A stretch of DNA of 64,000 nt from Temnothorax longispinosus (Eukaryota > Arthropoda > Insecta > Hymenoptera > Formicidae), in contig NC_092366.1 in NCBI RefSeq assembly GCF_030848805.1, forward strand, positions 16,248,620-16,312,619, read 5' to 3'. The position numbers and the translations under genes are program-made. Positions 52,299-64,000 of the stretch are shown here, in pieces. The stretch's first letter is position 1. The number at the start of each line of letters is the position of its first letter. The notes under the pieces were generated by a model, which ran no database searches, was not told where the DNA came from, and saw nothing but the letters and a program-made list of their open reading frames with translations.

Positions 52299-55200
52299 CT
52301 TTCGCTCTCGCCTGTCTTTCTCTGCGTCCAGCTTGCGGTTATGCAAGCTCACGGCGTGCATTGCCAATTTACTCGACCGGATTGCCCGCAGTCGGCGCTC
52401 AGCCTCATCCTCTCGTCTCATGCTCCCCTTCCCGTACATTGCAACTCCCGCCGTGTCGTTTTGTAATAAAAAGGCAGTACTTCCTCCTCGTGCTAGAACC
52501 GTGTCTAAGTTACACATATTAACTCGTCGGTACAGAGACTGCAATCGCGATCTTTCCTCTTGTTTTGCTTCCGTTCGACTTCTCACGTTAGTTTCGTCCC
52601 GCTCCCTCCCATATCCCGAACACGAGTCCTCCGTCTTTCTTCTCTTTGCCTGCCGGCTTCTCTTGGCCTCTCAGAGGTCTCTCTCTTTTTCTCTTTACCA
52701 CTATTCCTCCGTGCCTCTTTGGAGCCCCACGCCTGGATCTCTGTGCCGATTCGCGTGGCCTCTCTCTTTCTCATATACGCCACAAAATCTCACTTGCACG
52801 CAGAGATCTGTAATTCAGGGCCGTACGAATCCAACCGCCACTCACGTCACATCAGCATACCGACTGTACCGACATAGAAATCAACAGATTCCTTTTGTTA
52901 CGTGCCTACCGCGCGCTTATTTCATTGCATGCCGATCCGCGAAGATTTCACAAATGCGTATATATACGTTACCGTACGATTTGCATCCGTAATCGTCTTG
53001 CCTGCACGTTTCGTAAACCGGTAGTGATCAACGTAGGCATATTAATGCATCTACTGGAGGACTGCCACACTGGGATGACAAGCCGTAATAAGAAACAGTC
53101 CAGAAGTAACAAGCGTTATATCTGCACCTTAATAATTGTTGAATCAACCCTTGAATCAACAACCATACAAATTTAGCTCCGTTTACACGAGCTTTTCCTT
53201 CCTCTGATTTGCTTTATTTCTCGAACTTTTCGTTCAAGGACATGCGATCATCACAGCTTGCGCTATCGCGCTATCGAGATATCGAAAAAAGTATTGAAAC
53301 GGCTGCCGTGTTATTTGCAGACTTCAAGATAAAATGAAAAGTTGCATTAACGGTATACGTGTAATCGGCGGCGACCGTATCGATTTTGATCCAGTTAGAA
53401 ACACGGCGCGAGGAAGAAGTAATATTGGTTTCTGATCGTGTTTTTATTAAGAATGCATACACGCGTTCATCTTTTTAGAATCGATTATGCCAAGAGTAGA
53501 CCTATCATAAGTAGTCTCGGAACATTGGAAATTGCAAGGAAGCAGTTTGATGTTCATGCGAGTTGCATGCGGTTAATCCATTAATATTTTTTTTTTTTCG
53601 GAAATCGTAATCTTAATGTAAAATTTTGACTTGCATACCAATAACATGATGGAGACTAATTTAAGACCTTTGCCGTATTTCTTAGTAAATAACAAATATG
53701 ACTATAAAAAACGATAGGTAATTTAACTCAACAATTCTTATTTCTATAATTATCTGTATCTCGTAATATCGAATTATCAAGCTAACGGGAATTTATTCCT
53801 ACGATATAATACATATAATATGCCCTCTCTCTTTCTTCCTTTCTTTCTCTCTCGTTCGCTACTATAATAGTTGTATATTCACATTTCACCTGTCTGTCTA
53901 GGAAATTGTATTGGTCTGTTTTGCTTTCGCTTATTTTGCTTGGATTTTGTATCCCTCTTCCTTCTCCTGAAACCTTTTGCTCTATTTCGCATATGAAAGT
54001 AACAAACACGAACTTGTTTAATTTTTCATAAAATTGAGATATACAACCGGATAGATAACAAGTTAATTCCGCAACCGTCTCCGAGGCATTTCTTGCAAAA
54101 GTACGAGATAATGTTTTTCGAAATAAATTTCACATTACTGATATTCCATGAGAGAAAACCTGATTTTCAGTATATAGCACTTATAAGTACCAAGTACCGT
54201 ATATACTGTACTGTATCTTTATCAATAAATATTCCAAGCAGGATCAATATGCAGGTATATATTAATAAAACTTCTTTTCTGATTCAAAATTAGCGTTAAT
54301 CCGATATTAGTTGGCTAGTTCCATTCCCTGAATTTCGGACTGAATTCTAAACACTAAGAACATTGATGATTGTCATTCAGCGCTGCAATTTTCATCAATG
54401 TAACTATCTACCTTCTTTATCATATCACATAAGATCACGCGTAAGATCAGCCGTTTATAACAGTATATGCAAAAACTGGAAATGCAGCTCATGTCAAGTG
54501 AGTCATTATAAACGATACTGAAGGAGATACGAGAATACAGTCGGCCGAGTAAGTCACGTACTGCCGTCTGTCTAATTTCGTCCATGACCGGCGTCCCGCT
54601 TGTTGCTAGACAGACTAAGAAAGCGAAGACACATCGCGGATGTAACAAATCGCGAATAAGAATCTGAGAAAACTTAGGAACGCGCAGCTGTTCGGAAGAA
54701 ATTAGCTGAGATGCATTAAATCACTAATGAAAATTCGCCGATGCGCTTTGCTAAGCCTTTGTCGTCCTGAAGTTCTTTCCAAAGCCGTTAAGGGTTACTA
54801 CTAAAAAGTTAGGGGTTTCTCTAGATTAATTCTCTTTCTCTCTATAATTTTGTAGTTATACATTTTTTATCGATCGCAAATTCTTTGACAAATTTGATAT
54901 CTCTTACAAAACATTTTCTTACCAAAAACATCTCTTTTTATAAATTTTTGTAATTCTCAGTATTTATTATTTAATATAATATATCATCATATATAATATT
55001 ATAATTATTAAATTAGCTTTTTAATTTCTGTTTAATTTACCAACGATAAACATTTTGTTCTCACGAAAACGATTTTATCTCAGCAAAAGTATGTAAAAAA
55101 TACTAATAAGATGTAAATAAATTTAATTAAGTTATATTAAGTTTATTAAAGATTAGCAAATAGATGGGATTAATGTAAAGTAATGACAGCAACATAAATA

Positions 55201-58200
55201 CTTAATTCAATGTACATAACAAACAAATCAATTTTGCTAACATTTTTTAAACGAATATTTATAAATACAGCAGTAATAAGTATAACTGTTCTAATTAATT
55301 GCGACGTGATCATATCACGAGGAACTTTGTTATTGCAGTATTGTGTATTCACTCTTTCAATATCAATTATGTTTGCGTAAACAAAGTTATATCCTGCAAC
55401 AACTTTATCCGTACAAAAAAAAGATATTTATTTTTGTTCCATATACTTTATCTAATTCCATAATTTCTAATACCTATATTAAAAGCACACTGCACACTGC
55501 AACTATAAAATATAAACGTAACAATATAAAGAAAGAATGTTACTAATTTTATTTTCCAAGTGCGAATTATAATAGCCACTAAATATACTTAAGTTTAAAA
55601 GTCAAAATGCAAATTAAAGTTAACAATACGTATATTAATGGATATATTATCATACTGTTATTTACCAAAGAGACAAATAACAGTAGCAAAAATTAATAAA
55701 AAACTGCAATGGTATATATTATATGAATAACGCACAGTTACTCAGTGTGTCGAAAAGTTCGATTATCTCTCCTCTTTTCAAGTTATAAATAGTTCAACTA
55801 TTATAGTTAATTACAAAATGCTGGCACATATAATTTTAGATAAGAACAAACATTAACTTTTAAATAGCTACTGTTGTCGTCGCAATTTCCGTCTTAATAA
55901 AAATGATAAATGATAAACTCGATGATAAATAAACTTTTCTGCCGCGCATTAAAAAAGTTATAAAAGTAATCGATCGCGAAAAATTTATATGAAAATCATC
56001 AATTTGTAATTCTAATCCTATGCGATCATACAATGACAGCTCTCTTCGAACGATTACGTTGTATAAAACATTTTTCAATGACGTATATAAACATGTAAAT
56101 GACAATCACCTATAAAAAGTGACACGTATAATTGATTAATTTTCAAATGCACCTTTTGTGCAGCTAGAATAATGGATCGCAAAAGTTAAAATAATTGATC
56201 CAATCTGATAGTCATCTATAATTAATCAAGAAATCTCACTTTATCATTAAAATTACAATAATTTCAAATAATTTAATTTAGTTACCAAAACATTTCCAAT
56301 TTGTGCATTTGTAATTTGTAAATTTATATATGTACAATTTAATATTACATTATTTTCTGAAATAAAGTATAACTTTCGACAAGTAGACAGCAATTGAAAA
56401 ACGTAAAATAATTGTCAGACTTGTGAGCGTAACGTCATTCCTTATGTGTTTAAATTGTTTCCGTGCAATTGCAATGTAAAGAGTAATTATTACTATTTGA
56501 TGCGAGTGTCGTTTTACTGTCTGACAGCTATGGTCAAGGTCTTCGTTCGCGAACGCATTCAACGCGGTAACCTTGCACTCGCGAACTATACTGATTGTGA
56601 GAAGAAAACTCACGTTCAATAGAAATGTTATGTGTGCGCGACTTGAAGATACTGCAGACATGTTTCGCATATGTATGCATTTATTGAATTTACTGAGGGA
56701 GAAAACAAGAGATGTTTTTTATCAAGAAGGTAAAAAAAATGATCTTGATCGCAGCTAGCGATTAAAAAAAAACATCATTCATATTGATTGGCCGGTAATA
56801 TATACGGGTATATCGATCATAGGTCACTATGATAGCCAGCATGACAATGAGTATACGTTTGTACGCACGTTCGTGCACACAAGTTAGCAATAAATACAAT
56901 ACAAACAATCAAACAGAATTTCTGATATTCATTATTAAAAAAAAAATTGCACATCTATCATGTATGAGCTACACTTATATATAGATATTATGAAAAACAT
57001 ATTTTAGATAGAATATTTTATATATAGAATATATAATCAAATTGCATGTAACAGATAAAACAACATGCGTATTGGATCGAACACTGTATCACTAAACTAA
57101 ATAAATAATCTGATTATACTGATTATAAAACTGTATTTTATAATGTAACTAATTATATTGGTAATATTGTTACTCATTTGTACTCACAGACAATGCGTTT
57201 ATGATAGAAATTTATTAACGCAGGCAATAACAATTACTTGAACTTGGAACAAGCAATCTCACGTGACCGTGCACATTCCAGGAAGCTATTATAGACACCA
57301 ATTAGAGTACCGTCAGACATTAATCGCGCACGATATATCTCTGATAGATCGAATGTATCGTCGGAATAAAAATAGGGATCGTCCTTGTTCGTGCAATAAA
57401 AGGTCGTTAAGATTGAAACGATATATATTAAATGTAATATTAATCTTTTCCATTATAATAAAATAATATTAAGAAAAAATTGCGAGCACAGAGCTTGTAA
57501 CAAACGGCCAACAACATTCATAAAATATTATCTTTCTTCTTCACAGATTAAAAAAAGTGTTAGATTCTGTTTAATATACGATATACGCGATAATCAATCA
57601 ATGTTAACACACTGTGCACTGTAAAGAATACTTTTTCATGAATATATACTATAAACATAGTACATAGTGCTTTGTGTACATTGCTTCGTTTCTTATTTTG
57701 TGCTGCTTATACTGCTCCCGACGTGCAATTTTATAGATAATATCGGTGAATCAGTCGCGAAAAAACGACAGTGAACCGTGAAAATCTAATTACTCAAGTT
57801 AATGGCCTGATATTGCCGCCATTGCTCGGCAGTGTATTATTCCGCGTGACACGGCATTTTCTGCCAGTGTATGCTCGTTCTTCTTCTCGCGTGTGCGAAA
57901 GAGCGTGCACAATTTACTCGGAAAACGAAACTCATCGGTCATCAAACGGTCGCATCGATGCAAGTGATTTTGAGATATGGAATATTATCATCAATATGTC
58001 AGCTTTTTCGCCTAAGTCAATAGCAATAATCGTCACGTTCATCTAGAAACGCGATTCTTCTACGCTTTATTAACGCTTTATAACGTATCGCGAAACGGAA
58101 CGCGTGTATCGTGTGCAAATGATCTCAGCATACGGTATTTGTGTATCCGTGTGTCGTATATTGTATAGACATGTGAGATACGAGTAGTGCCGTATTTGTG

Positions 58201-61200
58201 CAAAGTCGAGTGTTCCTCGTGTATTACATAGTCATAGAGTACATCAATCTTTATTTACTTCAGCTTGACTCTCGTCAAGAAGTCATGGAGTATACATAGG
58301 AGTTGACAGGAAGAAAAGAAGCTCCGTTTTTTCTCAATATTAATTCTAAACGCAGAATCTTTTGGTTGTGATATCAATTCGGCAATTTAACCATGAATTA
58401 GCAGAGCCTATTGTAAAATAAGATTAATGATGTTTGTAAAATATGTCGAAGCTAACAATCTTTATTATCTAAATCGTCTTATCTTTATGATCAGTTTCAG
58501 TAAGCAGCTTCAGTAACATATCCTTTTCGTTTATTCGTATCGCATTTTATGCTCACAGAAGATCAATTTACATAATTCGAACCTGGTGGTAAAGTGTAGA
58601 TTATCACGTTTAGCGATACATTTTATTCTTTTGCAATTCCATAATCCGCTTTAATGCTACACGTGCTTTCTCGAAGGTCGACGTAAATTTCACATTCAAA
58701 GAGTATTCGGTTCGTTATAAGGCGTTTAACGGCAGTTAGTATCAAACTGGTAGTAAAAATTGATAATTTTAAATGCACACATATTCTCCAGGCAAATACT
58801 ACCACACCTGCTTGCTATCTACGAAAAGTGCCTTTCTAATTTTTCATCCTACCGAGCAAGATAATATAAGTATGTACATACATACTTCTGGTGTAACGTT
58901 CACCGCAATCTCGTTCGCTAGGCATGTTTCTTAGTCCAATCGACGATACTTTATTTTTAAACGATATTCAACTCGTCAATTTAATATTATTATTATTATT
59001 ATTAGCGTGATCAAATGCATTTGTTATCAACGCATACCCAATTTTACATCATATTATTGCAATTATGAATCCTTGTTTGTTGATGTTGATCTTTGTAACT
59101 GGATTGTTGAAATTGTTTAATTAATATAATGCTTATGAATTAGATAATAATGAGTTGCATTGCGAAATTATATATATGAATGGCACATAACGGTACTATA
59201 AAAATATATAAGAGTACATTCGAAATTTGCAAAATTATTCAATGTTTGATATATAATTTCAATAACCATTCATTCGAACATTTATTTAGGTTAAAAACAT
59301 AGAAGCTTTTCTATTTCATTCCGGACAATTACGTATCTACATGCGTTGATATATGAGATACACATGCGTATACTTAGCGATATGCTATCCAGTGCATGCG
59401 ATCACTAGACTACACTTACGCAAGGTCAATCGTCTCTCCAGTGATTCTAACACGTCATAAGTGGGCAAGATTCAACGCATAATACGCAATAAGTCCCGCG
59501 ATATACTAGCTATCCGTAATGATATTATCCAATATAGTATTCTCAATAAAACGCCAAAATTGTGTTCTTTTGACGCGATAAATTTTATTGATTCTCTACA
59601 AAAAACAATATTAAAGCACAAATGTCGAGAAACGCGTTATTTTTTATGACGTTTATTTTACTTATCGAGAAGAACCATCAAAAATTTTTTTGAAAAATAT
59701 CACAGCTAATGATTCCTATACTCTGATTTTTCTGAGAATTGTGATATTGAAACCATTGTATATATTTATACATGGAAAATACGCCACGGCCGATAGATGC
59801 AACGCAAAGATTAGCAATGATGCGGCCGACGACGCGGCAAACAGCAACATCACGAGATATTTTCGCATCACGTTGGTACGTATTGCACGCGCCTCGGTTA
59901 TATCACGTCAAGTGGACCGATCGTAAGCGCTAAGTATCCATCTAGCGCGTGCCAAAAGTGTCTGGGGGTGTATGAAAATATATTTTCGCGTCGCAGCATG
60001 AAACGACTGTTACTCGCTCGTATGCACGAACACGCGTGCAACGAATACGTGTGTGCAATGTGCTTTCCTATCAGTGCTATCGCAATCGTTATCACCCTTT
60101 TACGCGGCGTAGCCATGCGCGACCGCAGTAACCGGTAATTATCTTTACAGATTTTTATTGTTTATTATCTTCATACAGTTAACACTTATGGAATTGTATT
60201 AATCGCGCATCAAACGCGACATTCTGGACGATCCGATTTCCCTCATTAGAATTCATGCAGCAAACGAATCATCGATAAGTCTATTCGATTTGCTTTTTCT
60301 TCAGCGACTTAGGAGCGATTGGATGCATTTTAATTATATCTTTCCCGATATAGTCGTGTTGGCATGCAATTATTGTACGCATTAAATTACGAATAAGCAT
60401 AATTTTTTCTACGCTATGTCGGTCGCGATAACAAGCTGTTAATCATCTCGCGACCTGGACTTGAGAGCATCGGAGAAATGCCGTGTCCGACTTTAAACCG
60501 ATTTACACATTGCAAAACGTTATGCTTTTTTTAATTTTTTGTAATCCAAATTATTTCTCATAAATAAGCGATCAAATATTTTGTTTTTAATTTTATTTAA
60601 TTGGCGAATCTAACGTAAATCAAAGAATTTTTATTAATTGCAGCAATTTATAGAGATCCCGAAAACATAAAACGCGTATCAATTGCAATACTTCAGGAAC
60701 TGTGCAAGAGATTATTATTGTGAAACATCAGTAAATTTAACAAAACCTCGAAAAATTATTTTAAATGCCCACAATTAGATAATATCGTTGTAATGTGCTT
60801 ATTTCGCACTTATGTGAACTATGGCATCGACACGTGGGAAGTAATTAAGGTGTATCATACGCGCATTAGTATCTGACTTATTATTTACATTATACCAGAC
60901 TGGTGCTGCTACCTCTGCGCAGGTACTATTCTTATGGCAAAGCCATTCTTACTTCTTCACGAGGAGCGTCATTAATCTCTGACACGTGCGCGGAGGTGTG
61001 GACATCCGCTATTTAACTGCAAGTGTCATTCCGATGCGTTTAGACTTGTCAGACACGCGTGCATGTTGGTTATACGTCAAATTAGTCAACGAAAGATGCA
61101 CGTGTTTTTTTTTCAGAGAGGTAATACGATTATATTAATTAGGATATCCTCATTTATCAAATATATTCCCGCAAGATTCGTATAAATAAATCACGTTTGG

Positions 61201-61740
61201 AACGTTCCGAAATTATACATTAAGCTAAATTAAAATGTATATTTGACCTCTTGACCTAGTTCTTTTTATATATACTTTGACCAACTGACGACTCTCACTC
61301 AAGCACTTATTATAGATAGATAGATATGCATTCTTTGTACTACATGCTAATATTAACATGTTATTATAATATCTAGTATATATTAATCTTGTCACACACA
61401 GTATTTGATACCCGTATAAATTCACGTGTTTTATACGCCCCGTTGGTAACAGTGCGTAACCATGTGCTTAGTGAGACGTGAAGCCGTCGTCCACCTCATA
61501 CCATCGTCGCGTCGTTGGAATGTCGCTTTCCGCATAGACTTAAATATAATTATCCAACCGGGCAAACAAGACTGATTGCATTCATTCTTTTGCGATGTTT
61601 ATTCCAAAACAATAATAATCGGGATTAACGATATAATTTAACGAAATGCGCGACGACTAATTAGCAAGTCTGTGAAAGATAACGAGTCTGGGTTTGATCA
61701 TAAATTGTGAATTTGATAACAACAATAATTAGTAATAATA

Positions 61741-61743
<3 letters not shown>

Positions 61744-61791
<48 letters not shown>
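61744..61791. repeat. (TA)n microsatellite
   Basis: About 48 bp of uninterrupted TA dinucleotides in AT-rich DNA. Confidence 0.95.
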
Positions 61792-64000
61792 CTATTACTT
61801 GTAACATATAAAAAAATACACAATAATAATAAGAATATGAGCACTGAGTAAGCATTCTATATTATAATACTTATAATGACAATTTTATAATAAAATTACA
61901 AGCATAAATTCGCCAATACTTCTTTGAATTAAGGAAACTAAATTCAAAGAAATTTATTTTCTTGCAAATAATAAATTTTTTTCAGTGTATATAATTAGAT
62001 TATGTCTTAAGGCGCTAAACCCTTTCCATAAATAAACTATAAGCGATTTATAATGGTCAAGTAGAGTCAAACAGTAGTCAATTGGCTTAACACATTACAT
62101 ACCTGTTTTTCCTTTAGCAACTGTGTCACCTCCGTGAATTTACCTCAAATACATAAATTGTTCACATGACTGTTTGAAATACACTAGTGGTATAAAAGTT
62201 TTAATTGTGCGAGATTAAAATACAAAATTAAAAATTAAAAAAGTATTGCAGCTACAAGAAATGATTTCAAATATTTTTTATGCAAAGGACGAATCCGAAT
62301 TCGTAAGAAAATATGTGATTGAGAAATAGCGCGGTAAGTTCGAAACATAAAAATGCAATAAAAAAACATTTCAAAGTTTAATTTTTAAAATTATATTTTC
62401 AACACGGGGGTAAACTTACACGACTAAAAAGATATAACTATAGCATAAACACATAGATTAAACCTAACGGCTTCAGCTTCACGCGAAAATACGTCGTACG
62501 AAGTAATTATTTATACGAGGCTGTGTCATGAAGCTTATTAGTTACGCGCATCACATGTTTAATTGCAAGATCTGTGGCAATGATACTAATCGTCAACAAC
62601 TTTGCTGTTGAATGCGACACGGTGCAATAGTGGCGTTATTTCAGCGCTGCCGCAAATCGTTCGTCGACCGTTAAATAAAAGTATCTCGCAACGGTTCTGG
62701 GCGAATAGTCAATGATCCGGAACCAAAGCGATTTACGATGAAGGAGAGAAGGTTTTATCCGAGTATCGATTATCCACAGTCATAATTAGCAAGAAACGTG
62801 TATTTTTCTTTGACGCCTTAGGCCGCTCCTGACTTTCTTCGGGATAAGACAACCGGATCTGCTAATACGCATATCTTTAATAACCGATTAATCATTTTTT
62901 CCCCGCGAGCTTGAGTCTCTTATAAAAATTCTTATCAGAATATTCAAGTGGTTTAACGAACATCGTTTAACAAACTCCGTTTAGATGCTCATTTATATTA
63001 TTTATATTATTTTTACGCGTAGCATATTCTTTACAAAACACGGAAGTCAGCGAAATAGAATATCGACTTTGGATGTAGGTACTAAAATCAGATATAGCTA
63101 GCAAAGATCATTTTCGTTTACGCTGGCTGTTATCCAATAGTAAAATTAAGCACTCGCGTTGGAGAGTTGAGACAAGTATGTAACGACGGCTACATTATAA
63201 TTGCAAAAATATCCGGTAACGATTCCTGCTTGGCACGGTTCGTATATTTACTGCGGAGTGTTATAAGTGTGGTAATATGTAACTTTTATGTAACAATGAT
63301 AATAATATGTTACTTTTGTACGTCAAGGAGTCCGGTTCTAATAATATAGACATACGTAAAATGTATATATTATTGGCAACACCCCATTCAGGTTCAGAAA
63401 CTAAATATTTTTAATTCGCAGACGTAATTTTTTAATAAAATGCTTTATCAACGAAGCAGATAATGAAAGTTAAATAAGTTGAATTAATCCGTTTATTTAT
63501 TATTCATCTGCACCTAGATTCTCTCACTAATTCTCACCTGTTTTGCAATAACATTATTTCTCATTCCGATTGTCAAGTTATACACAATCGTCAATTATTT
63601 TCAAGCAACGTTATTGATTGATGGTGCAAGAGCAGATCTTCAAGTGTAGAAAAACATCAATAGCCACGCATTATCGGCCTGCTTTGCCATTGTATGTACA
63701 ACGGCTGACAAGAAGCATTCTCGTGAAGCATCTCGGTCTGCGAGAATACAATGGAATTAAAAATGTTTGGCGTGTACGTAAAACTTGCGCGTTTAAACGC
63801 ACCGCCGCAACACCAAACAGGTTCTCACGTTTTTGCATAATCTTCGTGACATAACGAGGCAACATCTTCTGTGACGAGATCAAAATTGTTTCTTCTGAGG
63901 CGAGAAAAGACTTTTCGTTGACTTTTCTGGTATTTTTCTTCTATAGCTTTCCCAAGATTATCTTCACGACGAAGACATTAAATAGTTTTGCAATCAAGCA

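Larger units (their letters stand above)
51289..64000. other. Gene-poor AT-rich tract
   Basis: No supportable gene. The 369-residue + frame at 51,883-52,992 spans a pyrimidine-rich patch (52,200-52,800), has no ATG at its start and is Ser/Leu/Arg low complexity. The - strand of that patch is purine-rich, like the first 19 kb on +. Between 53,600 and 64,000 the DNA is very AT-rich with short frames of no visible family. An ATT/TTA trinucleotide run lies at about 58,984-59,004. The frame at 63,618-63,854 is unremarkable. Confidence 0.35.

Noticed and set aside
51883..52992. Longest open frame in the window, 369 codons on +
   Set aside because: It lacks an ATG start, spans a CT microsatellite and pyrimidine-rich DNA in which T/C-only codons exclude stops, and encodes Ser/Leu/Arg low complexity.

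Overview
The window looks like genomic DNA of an insect, most likely a hymenopteran such as an ant. This is inference from its style: no compact or operon-like gene order, short GT-AG exon candidates in AT-rich DNA, many dinucleotide microsatellites (GA, CA, TG, TA, CT), no obvious CpG depletion, start contexts of the type CAAAATG, and a mariner transposon with TA target-site duplication. There is no CRISPR array, rRNA or intact tRNA gene that I can see. Most long open frames come from purine-rich or GC-rich patches and are not genes.

Layout. (1) 1-19,260: a C-terminal coding end on the + strand (stop at 104-106), then about 19 kb of DNA with strong strand asymmetry (GA tracts and A-runs nearly all on +). 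It ends at a cluster of AATAAA signals at 19,242-19,256, so it may be one very long 3' UTR or the 3' region of a + strand gene. Four open segments (6388-6545, 8059-8364, 8779-9024, 12042-12349) and two neat stem-loops lie inside it. (2) 19,290-19,632: a possible terminal exon of a - strand gene, whose AATAAA lies only about 45 bp from the + signals. (3) 19,640-36,900: mostly AT-rich, with GC-richer patches, a possible chemoreceptor-like fragment (25,452-25,814), a 418-bp long hairpin (28,609-29,026), a candidate - strand first coding exon (30,320-30,568) and a GC-rich patch with a 126-residue frame (32,163-32,543). (4) 36,900-38,830: candidate small exons on + in GC-rich DNA. (5) 42,430-44,300: a tRNA-like relic, a 517-bp internally deleted mariner element (42,908-43,424), and the best-supported coding exon of the window, a Pro/Ser/Thr-rich exon on the - strand with clean splice sites (43,984-44,299). 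(6) 44,300-64,000: a gene-poor, AT-rich tract with a foldback element (51,056-51,288), a pyrimidine-rich patch around 52.2-52.8 kb and several microsatellites.

The confident items are the mariner remnant, the two long inverted repeats, the microsatellites and the 43,984-44,299 exon. The other coding calls are candidates resting on frame, start context and splice signals only. I could not assign any host gene to a named family with confidence, so nothing can be said about genes working together beyond the tail-to-tail arrangement at 19.3 kb.
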